A stretch of 10,837 bases of DNA, taken from NCBI GenBank assembly GCA_910592005.1, contig CAJVPP010003757.1, forward strand, positions 1 through 10,837, given 5' to 3'. This document shows, in pieces, positions 1 to 6,889 of this stretch. The DNA is from Funneliformis mosseae. Lineage: Eukaryota; Glomeromycota; Glomeromycetes; Glomerales; Glomeraceae. The position numbers and the translations under genes are program-made. The notes below the pieces were generated by a model. It was not told the DNA's origin. It made no database searches and saw only the letters and a list, made by a program, of their open reading frames with translations. The first letter of the stretch is position 1; every line of letters starts with the position of its first letter.

Positions 1-63
1 GGTAAACCTTCTTGGATAAGGGCAAAAATACGTTCCCTTTGGTGAAGTGGAATCGCCTTCATA
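1..63 (-). CDS. Tc1/mariner-type transposase, N-terminal fragment running off the window
   Basis: Reading from an ATG at 63 towards base 1 gives 21 open codons that leave the window. The peptide begins M-K-A-I-P-L-H-Q-R-E-R-I-F and continues A-L-I-Q-E-G-L. This resembles the first helix of the N-terminal helix-turn-helix that Tc1/mariner transposases use to bind their terminal repeats. Family knowledge: the enzyme cuts and pastes at TA dinucleotides with a DDE/D catalytic core, which would lie outside this window. The identification is supported by a mariner-like terminus in the correct place and orientation, 327 bp upstream of the ATG and ending exactly at a TA (390/391). No stop or frameshift is visible in the 63 bases, but whether the gene is intact cannot be judged. 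Only 21 residues are available, so assignment rests on motif memory plus the neighbouring terminus. Confidence 0.6.
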
Positions 64-360
64 ATATATTTTTTTTTTAAAAAAAAAAAAAGAAAGGCGT
101 ACAAATTGATCTACTGATTTAAATTTACTTATATGTATAAGACACGTCACACGATCATAACTTTATTATATTAATTTTGATTCCAAAAGTATTGTACCAC
201 GAAAAAATTGCATATAAAGAAATTTTTTAAAAAGCCACAAATTAAGTAATACTCAAATTTAAATATATTAAAAATCCCGATTACAGGCTTTAAATTGGTT
301 TAAAATTTTAGCTTTATAGTCACATAATTATTTAGGTATCACGATCTAAAAATTAAAAAT

Positions 361-390
361 GAAGTGGTACAATAATTATGGAAGTCACTG
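361..390 (-). repeat. Outer terminal inverted repeat of the Tc1/mariner-like element
   Basis: Thirty bases, reading inward from 390, start CAGTGACTTCC and end GTACCACTTC. TA at 391-392 is the expected half of the target-site duplication. A related stretch at 181-200 on the plus strand (TTCCAAAAGTATTGTACCAC) matches 18 of 20 bases of the inner part of this repeat, in opposite orientation. The two together could pair as the stem of a hairpin of about 205 bp. In Tc1 IR/DR elements such inner copies are normally direct rather than inverted. Confidence 0.6.
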
Positions 391-1190
391 TATATTTAGA
401 AATATTTGATGTTTTATATTACTAGAGAAATTATTCATTTTTTGGAAGGATTTTTTATTTTTTCAATAATGAGTACGAAAAAATTGTTTAATTTTATTAT
501 ATAATTTGTTATTTTTAATGTAACATTTATTTTGTGTTTTAATATTACTTATTTTTATTTTTTTCAAGTGTTATTTAAATATTTTTTTTAATTGATCCGA
601 CAAATCACCTGATCACACTAATTCGAAAACGGCGATAAATTAAATCTAATTGTGATAAAAAAAAAGACGAAAGAAATTTTCTAGGTAAATTTTAACTCAT
701 ATATCGTGTTGTTTATGTATTGTATTAAATTATATTCTTGCTACAGTGTAGACTCGAAATTTAAATCGAACAGTTTTGATAAATAAAATAATGATTATTT
801 GATTATTTATCAAGATAAACGAAAAGCAATTACAACAACAGACTAGGGAAAGTGTTAGAAACTAACAGAAGTTAATAATTTTCTCTGCTTAGGTTCTGTA
901 GTATTTTCAATATCGTTTGGTCCACTATATAACAATTGAATAAATTTGATCATAACATTTGGTAAAATAATATTTGAAATTATAATATTACCCTTAGTTA
1001 CTAAAATGAAGGTTTACTATATAAAATTATATTAGTTAATAATAATTTCGATGCAAATGATTGTTTTCATTTGGTAAATTATTTAAATTTTGAAGATTTG
1101 AAGTTATTTTGAAATATTTAATTTATGTTCTCGTTTACGTCAGTAACATCTTTTTATTTAAAAAAGAATTGCTCTAATTATGTATTAGAA
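391..1190. other. Gene-poor AT-rich stretch
   Basis: I see no reading frame, RNA gene or clear repeat here. The sequence is dominated by A/T runs. The only point of note is a 14-mer at 604-617 (ATCACCTGATCACA) that recurs in the same orientation at 4626-4639, inside the large transposon. A nearby ATG at 1005-1007 opens a frame of only nine codons. Confidence 0.5.
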
Positions 1191-1198
1191 ACAATAAA

Positions 1199-1565
1199 TT
1201 AATGCTTGTTGTCGTAAATGCTATGAAACATTTCTAAGATTTCATTATGTTCATAAATACTTCTAGAGCTTTCTGAATCGGTATCAGCACAGAGGGATAA
1301 CGTTACAGGGTTCATTCCAAAGGAGAAATCGATCAGGATATTTTTCAGCCAAATCTATTTCGATATGACATCAACATCACTTATGATTCAAGGATAATTA
1401 ATATTGGTAATGAAAGCAGAAGAATTGGTAAAATTAAATCCGACACTAATTACTATAAATGTAAAAAAATCATTTAATAATGTGAATTACAACATTATTG
1501 AAGTGATATCTCCCACTAATCCTATCAAATTAATCATTTATCGGTTAATCTTAACAAAGAAGTAA
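1199..1565. other. Coding-like patch, strand and family undetermined, probably a decayed gene fragment
   Basis: Base composition is less AT-rich than its surroundings, and several short frames overlap. On the minus strand a frame from about 1352 reads D-L-A-E-K-Y-P-D-R-F-L-L-W-N-E-P and, after a one-base shift near 1290, continues to M-F-H-S-I-Y-D-N-K-H and a stop at 1199-1201. On the plus strand one frame is open for about 58 codons from 1308. Another runs from an ATG at 1410 to a stop at 1563-1565 (51 codons, beginning M-K-A-E-E-L-V-K-L-N-P). I recognise none of these. The minus reading looks most protein-like and ends in a natural-looking C terminus, but the evidence is weak and all could be chance in a compositionally distinct patch. 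Confidence 0.25.
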
Positions 1566-1761
1566 AATCTATTTCTTGTATTATTTCTTGCCAATAATGC
1601 AGACCCTTGATATTTAATCAAGCCCAGTAGAAGTAAAATATTTGATGAATAAGTAATATGTCCAAGTCGTTCGATACGCATCATCAGAATTTCATTAATA
1701 ACATGTGAACCATCAGGATATTCTTCAAGTGTATAATATGATGTGGTCTAATCCTCGTTAT

Positions 1762-1938
1762 AGGTTGGAACCAGTTAATTTTTAACCGGTTAAAATAGAT
1801 GAGAATTTTATGATTGCAAAAACGTTGTCTAACCCAAATTTATAATATGGCCTAAGTTAATTTTAACCGGTAAATTAGCCAGTTAACGAATCTTTTAACC
1901 GGTTTAACCGGTTAAAGAATATTTTGCCGGTTCCAAAC
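1762..1938. repeat. AACCGGTT-rich inverted-repeat unit, possibly a small non-autonomous element
   Basis: The outer arms are inverted copies: GGTTGGAACCAG at 1764-1775 and the complement of GTTTGGAACCGG at 1927-1938. Between them lie perfect AACCGGTT octamers, each itself palindromic, at 1784-1791, 1897-1904 and 1906-1913. Degenerate copies are AACCGG at 1865-1870 and CAGTTAA near 1880-1886. The unit is about 175 bp in very AT-rich surroundings, so these GC-centred palindromes stand out. It contains no reading frame. It could be a miniature inverted-repeat element or a satellite fragment. No convincing target-site duplication is visible at its borders. Confidence 0.5.
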
Positions 1939-3640
1939 TCAAATCATCGTTCTAATTGCCGTCAGCATCTTGCTATAAAGAGGAACTTTCAAAGTTTGAA
2001 ATAAAATTAAAGGTATGAAGAATAATTTTATTATCAAAGTTTATAAAAATCGGTTTAATGAAAAAGTAAAGTCAATTTACAAATATTATGCAGCGTGACA
2101 TACAAAACTCATAATCCTGTATTACATATACACTTTGGTAGCAAAGAGAGAAGCAAGGATTCAGATTCGCTGATAATTTTAGATTATTTTTAAAGATGTA
2201 TTTAAGAAAAGAGTAATAAATACAGTTTCCAGGAATATAGAAATTATAATGTATTCTCAAATAAAATTTCAATTCTACTTTTTTTTTTTATAATTTTTTT
2301 TATTTAAAATTTTATTAATTTCTTTTAAAAAAAATAAGTAAATTATTTGATAAAATCGTAAAATTGTGCGCGCTAATGAAAATTTCTCAACTTAATAAAT
2401 TACAAATGAAATAAAATAAAAATTATCTTTAATTAACAAATAAATAAAATAAAATAAAATCTTTATCAAATAAAAGGTATAAAACAACTATTATTCACAT
2501 ATAAGTTGGATCCCTGAGTGCCAAAGCAGTTTTTTTTTAATTTAATTTTTTTTTTGTTCTTATAATTTTTAATTTACGCTTCAGAGACAACCAATTGAAA
2601 GATTTTCTTAATTTTTCAGACTTCGCGCTGTTTATGTTACTTTTTCGGGTTTGTTTTCGGGTTGATCACTTTATTTTATATTTTTATTTTTAGGCGAGTT
2701 GAAACGCGGGTTTAGCTTCATATTTCGTATTAGCTTTCTTCGGCAGTATTTATTCTTATGATCTTCTTGTACCGTAGCAATCGAAAAAATATTCCCGCCT
2801 TTTTGATTGAAGTATTATTGTTTTTTTTTTTTTAATTTATTTGTCTAATTCTATAAAAAAAAATTATATTATAAAGCAATGTTAATAGATTAATCAAACG
2901 AAAAATCACATGACTCTCTTGTCAAGTATGTGAATTCATTCCCAATTTAGTAATTTACATCTTCACTACTACAAAATAAATTTATTTTTAATATTAAAGT
3001 CAAATTATAGTTCTGAAATTATTAACGCCGTCAAACCAGAAGTAAGGTTCTACTTAATAAGATAAGTAATTGCGATGACAGACCGTCCCTATTTTTTCCG
3101 GATAACATGGCCTTGACATGATTTACCTTGTTTGAACTATTGTAAATTCAGCTTCACTGACTTTACACTCACTGTTTAACGGTGATGGTAAATGAGCAGG
3201 TCATTTGGCCATATTGAAATGTCTGGTCATTAAACTAAAATTATTTGACCTGAATACTCATGTGTTGATGAACAAATGATATCGTTCCACGGTGACGAAT
3301 ATAGAAATGCCACAAATGTATTTTGTGAAACTCGATTCTATAAACATTTGATAAATTAAGTTAAAACCTTAATATAATTTAAAACTTAATTATGTAAAAC
3401 TGCAAAAAAATAATTTCAATATAACAAATTCGAGTACCGCATTTATGTTTGTCAAGGAATATAACGATTAAGGTTTCAAAACTATTTACGGATATGTAAA
3501 AACTGAGGTCAAGTAATTTCATTGTGTTTATGAAATTTATATGATCGACGAATTACATTGTTACAATAAGGTGATGTGCATTGTACAACTTTATGACAAT
3601 TAAAAAGAAACTAGAAAAAAAAAATGAACTTTTTAATTTT
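1939..3640. other. Gene-poor stretch with homopolymer runs and simple repeats
   Basis: No gene can be supported. There are T-runs at about 2279-2289, 2530-2538 and 2820-2834, and an (AAAAT)n-type microsatellite at about 2410-2460. A patch at 2575-2810 is less AT-rich and has CG dinucleotides, but holds only a 25-codon frame (ATG at 2758) that reads into a T-run. The 3020-3360 patch has mixed composition but no frame of useful length on either strand. A 66-codon minus-strand frame at 2072-2272 has the composition of chance AT-rich sequence. Confidence 0.45.
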
Positions 3641-3648
3641 TTTTAACG

Positions 3649-3832
3649 ATGTCTAACAATAAAAAAGTAGATGAAGTTGGTGAGTATGAAGTTTAGCATA
3701 TTTTAATAAGTAAGTATATCTGAAATTGAACCTGATATCCATAAATTTAATAATTATCAATACATAGAATCAGGTATAAGAGCAACAAAGTTTGTTATTG
3801 AGAGTAAACACGATTTTGATATTAGTTTTTAA
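3649..3832 (+). pseudogene. Short decayed reading frame of unknown function
   Basis: An ATG at 3649 reads M-S-N-N-K-K-V-D-E-V-G-E-Y-E-V and meets TAG at 3694-3696. The same frame then continues protein-like (H-I-L-I-S-K-Y). After a one-base shift near 3718 it goes on as S-E-I-E-P-D-I-H-K-F-N-N-Y, through I-R-A-T-K-F-V-I-E-S-K-H-D-F, to TAA at 3830-3832. Total is about 60 residues, acidic and charged at the start. The TAG would be CAG before a C-to-T change. An alternative is a 31-bp intron (GT at 3680, AG at 3709-3710) that also keeps the frame, but that is unusually short. I do not recognise the protein. It stops just before the tandem-repeat array and could be the broken 5' end of a larger gene. 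Confidence 0.35.
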
Positions 3833-3860
3833 ATTATACTTTTTGAATATATATAGAACG

Positions 3861-4301
3861 TAAGTTATTTTTACTGATTATCAGTATTTAATTTACTTTT
3901 TATTATAATTTAAACTCAACTAATTTTTTTATTTAAATAAATAAATTTTATTAGCGAGTAAGTTATTATTATTGATTATCAATATTAAATTACACTTGTT
4001 ACTGTAATTTAAAGTCAACTAAATTTTTTATTTAAAAAAATAAATTAATAATATAATAGATGGTAAGTTATTTTTATTGATTATCAGTATTTAATTATAC
4101 TTGTTACTGTAATTTAAAGTCAACTAAATTTTTTATTTAAAAAATTCTATAGATTGTAAGTTATTTTTATTGATTATCAGTATTTAATTACACTTGTTAT
4201 TGTAATTTAAAGTCAACTAAATTTTTTATTTAAAAAAATAAATTAATAATATAATAGATAGTAAGATATTTTTATTGATTATCAGTATTTAATTATATAG
4301 T
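3861..4301. repeat. Tandem repeat, about 4.4 copies of a 93-105 bp unit
   Basis: Copies start at 3861, 3959, 4064, 4157 and 4262 (last one partial), giving periods of 98, 105, 93 and 105. Each begins TAAGTTATTTTTATTGATTA (small variants), followed by TCAGTATTTAATTA, then ACTTGTTACTGTAATTTAAA and a GTCAACTAAATTTTTTATTT stretch. Copies 2 and 4 share a tail with AAATTAATAATATAATAGAT that copy 3 lacks, which explains the alternation 105/93/105. Copy 1 is the most diverged. No reading frame spans the array. Each unit starts with a GTAAGT-like hexamer and has a GATTATC core. Whether that has any function is unknown. Confidence 0.8.
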
Positions 4302-4445
4302 TATACCTCAATATAATGAAGTTACCGATCTAGCTGATCAGGACTTTGTTATAAAAATCTTCGTTAATGCTATAACGAATTATGCAGATTGTATATCAAA
4401 TAATTTGTTATAACGTTAATGAATTATTCGTTATAGTAAATGATT
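4299..4445. mobile_element. Small inverted-repeat remnant resembling a pogo/Tigger-type terminus or miniature element
   Basis: The stretch starts GTTATACCTCAATATAATGA, reminiscent of fungal pogo/Tigger ends that combine TATACCTC with TATAACGAA motifs. It contains a perfect 11-bp inverted pair, CTATAACGAAT at 4370-4380 and ATTCGTTATAG at 4426-4436, separated by 45 bases. TTTGTTATA occurs twice in direct orientation (4345-4353 and 4404-4412). There is no coding capacity. It abuts the end of the tandem-repeat array and lies 87 bp from the left end of the TTAA-flanked transposon. The family name is inference from motif resemblance; a generic stem-loop is the alternative. Confidence 0.35.
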
Positions 4446-4531
4446 ACTGATTTCATTACACAAATATAATTTTACTATTTTCAGAAATATTTTCACGTTA
4501 TTAATCGTTAATGACAGTTTTATTAATTTAC

Positions 4532-4549
4532 TTAAGAGTAAGGTCTTTT
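4532..4549 (+). repeat. Left terminus: TTAA target duplication plus 14-bp TIR
   Basis: TTAA at 4532-4535 is followed by GAGTAAGGTCTTTT (4536-4549). This pairs with the complement of 10060-10073 at 12 of 14 positions. Both mismatches (A versus G at position 2, T versus C at position 9) are transitions, in the same direction as the decay seen in the coding region. Confidence 0.7.
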
Positions 4550-4677
4550 ATATATAATTGGTAATAATTGATAACTGACTCAGTGATCGATATGTGTAAT
4601 ATTATAAAAATAGTAATAAATTAGTATCACCTGATCACAATTTATATTAGCTAATCATATGTTAATAAGTTTAGTAT

Positions 4678-6824
4678 TTATTTCAAAAACTGTTGCCAAA
4701 TCATAGAAGTAATAATATTTTCTGCATTTTCGCAAATTCTTACAATTTTACAACTATGAATCAATACTGAAGATTCAGAATGAACTCTTTGAAGATCAAT
4801 AACTTGAATAATAATTTTTTATCAATTAAAGAATCCAGTAAATAAAGACACATTTTTTTGGACGTAATCTTATTTGAAAATGATTTGAGGGATATTCTGA
4901 TACTTGTATAAGTTTTTTTAGTTATATTATTATTCTTATTTCCATAAAATACATCCACTATATCATCACGAGTTATGTAATGTATGTTATTACTTTGAAT
5001 TGCCACATGTAATAATACTTTTACAATTCTAATAAGTCATAATGCCTCTGCTGTTATATTATAAAGATCTGGTTTATCTTTTTCTCATTCCTTACAATTA
5101 TCGCAATTGTGACATTCTGAAATCATTGGATTATTAGGCCAAAGAAAAAAATGGTACGCTAATTGTTGATGGCATTTATATACTATTTCTGCAAATAATA
5201 CCATTGTCATAACTTTTTCTTTTTTATCTATTATAGCATTTAGATTAGATGAATGTTGTAACGCTGTAAAACTAGAAAGACTAATAAAATAGATTAGTAA
5301 ATATTATAATATTATAAATATTATGTTAATATTTACCTTTCTTGCCTATTACTCAAAATTGTTAATAATGTACGGATATCACTTTGTGAATAAAATAATA
5401 TTGCTCTAGATTGTTGTTCAGATCGTCTAGCCTGATTAATTTCTTATACATATCGATCATAAGACATTGGTAAAGTTGTATGAATTATTACCTATACCAA
5501 AAGCTAAAGTTATGAACATTATCTTGATAATTTTATTCTTCCAATTTGCAGATATAATAGATTGTTCTTTACTTGTAAGTTTTCATGCTTCCAATTTGCA
5601 GATATAATAGATTGTTCTTTACTTGTAAGTTTTCATGATATATTCCAATAATAGCTGGGTCAAAATTTTTTTGAAGTTTTTTTATTATATCATTACACTC
5701 TATAACTGTAACCTCATAAATAATTGTGCGTCCTTCAAGATTATCTAATAAATCAAATATAATTTGATAAAGTTTATTTTTTGCGATTAGTTTAGGTTTA
5801 ATTTCTAATGTAATTTCTGGATGATGAATAATTGAAGTTCTAATAACTTTCATATTAGGCCTTTCTAAAATTGATTGTATAATTTCTACATCAACAGGCA
5901 AACATATTGCAGTTAAAGCTAAAACAGAAACCATCGAAAAGTCATATTTTAAAGTTCTCAATTTTTTTTATGCGTCGCTATTAGAAATTTATAAATTACA
6001 ATTTTGTTTTTTTAATTTCTTATAATTTTGTTACTTACTGAAATCCTTTATAAAAAACTATGTAATATGCTTCATCTATAACAAACTGGAGGCCTCGACT
6101 ATTATAAACCTTTTGTAACATAATATGAAATTGAAAATTTTCTATATATTTTTCTGAGATAACAAATAATATGCGACATAATCCACTTGCAATTTTGACA
6201 AAAATTTTTTCTTGTATTAGAGGTAAGTGTTCTAAAAAAGCATATAACATTTCTGCCAGTATTCCCATTTCTACTATTTCTCACTTTTTTAAATTTTTAA
6301 AAAAAAAATCAATAAAATAATCATATTTAATTTATTATTAAAAACAAATTATAACTTACTACTTGATCATCCATCAATGCTTTTTGAGGAGTAAATATTA
6401 CAGTTAATCCCCATGATAGTATACTTATAACCGCATATATTAAACTCTTTTTCTCACCAGTCTTTAATATAGTTAATGTGTCTTGATTAGATAAAAAAGG
6501 TAATATACTTTCACGTTACTTTTCATGATATCTTTCAAATCCAAAAAATTCAGTGATAATACTGTCTATTATACTATCTTTCAAAATTGATTCAGAAGTT
6601 GATTGTTCATGATATTGCGTGTTTGGTATATAGTCAGACAAGTTATGTTTTTTTAAATAACCACATAATGTGCATAATCCATTGACATATTTTTTTTGAA
6701 AAGATCGATAAGCTATACATTTAAGAGATGATGATTTGAATGCAGCTACTAACAGAGCAAAAGATGGTTCAAATTTATTTTCAATAAGCTCTTCTTGAAT
6801 TCGCAAACCATATGGAAACAAATC
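4678..6824 (-). pseudogene. RecQ-family DNA helicase module
   Basis: After a linker beginning D-L-F-P-Y-G-L-R, the helicase starts near F-F-G-F-E-R-Y-H-E-K. Motifs in order: degenerate Walker A T-G-E-K-K-S-L (6441-6461), I-F-T-P-Q-K-A-L-M-D-D-Q-V, L-F-V-I-S-E-K-Y, an altered DEAH box V-I-D-E-A-Y-Y (around 6062-6079), S-V-L-A-L-T-A-I-C, the second lobe with G-R-T-I-I-Y and A-F-G-I-G, and motif VI degraded to E-I-N-Q-A-R-R-S-E (about 5417-5443). These are followed by A-I-L-F-Y-S-Q-S-D-I-R. The last exon has the RecQ zinc cluster (K-C-H-Q-Q-L then E-C-H-N-C-D-N-C) and an RQC/winged-helix-like segment (Y-I-T-R-D-D-I-V-D-V-F-Y-G). RecQ enzymes unwind DNA 3' to 5' using ATP. Here ATP-binding and motif VI residues are mutated, six stops are present, and a 50-bp duplication breaks the frame. 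Confidence 0.85.
5538..5637. repeat. Perfect 50-bp tandem duplication inside the helicase exon
   Basis: The unit starting CTTCCAATTTGCAGATATAA and ending TTTTCATG occurs at 5538-5587 and again at 5588-5637 with no differences. Fifty is not a multiple of three. Removing one copy restores an exon length (591) that agrees with the splice phases on both sides. Perfect identity in an otherwise heavily mutated gene suggests a late slippage or repair event, although an assembly error would look the same. Confidence 0.9.
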
Positions 6825-6889
6825 CTATATAATTTAATAAAAATTTAGAATTAAAATATAACTATTATACAAATTATAATAAATAATAC

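Larger units (their letters stand above)
1..390 (-). mobile_element. End of a Tc1/mariner-like element (5' leader and terminal repeat)
   Basis: The segment holds the start of a transposase reading frame (minus strand, ATG at 61-63), an AT-rich leader with an A/T homopolymer block at 67-92, and a terminal sequence that ends at 390 next to TA at 391-392. Read inward on the minus strand, the end begins CAGTGACTTCCATAA and continues TTATTGTACCACTTC. Tc1/mariner elements commonly start with CAGT next to a duplicated TA. A second, inverted copy of the internal part of the terminus sits at 181-200. The other end of the element is outside the window, so size and terminal pairing cannot be confirmed. 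Confidence 0.6.

Noticed and set aside
2072..2272. 66-codon minus-strand open frame
   Set aside because: Amino-acid content (many F, Y, I, C, N) is typical of chance translation of AT-rich DNA. There are no motifs, no splice context and no neighbouring fragments in the same frame.
2575..2810. Less AT-rich patch that might be a promoter or first exon
   Set aside because: There is no frame longer than 25 codons, no convincing splice-linked continuation and no recognisable core promoter.
6102..6284. 60-codon minus-strand frame overlapping the helicase exon
   Set aside because: It is a shadow in another frame of the exon with the DEAH-type box, which has clear RecQ motifs.
4678..6824. A functional host RecQ gene
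   Set aside because: There are six in-frame stops, a damaged Walker A and motif VI, a frame-breaking 50-bp duplication, and placement inside the transposon ends.
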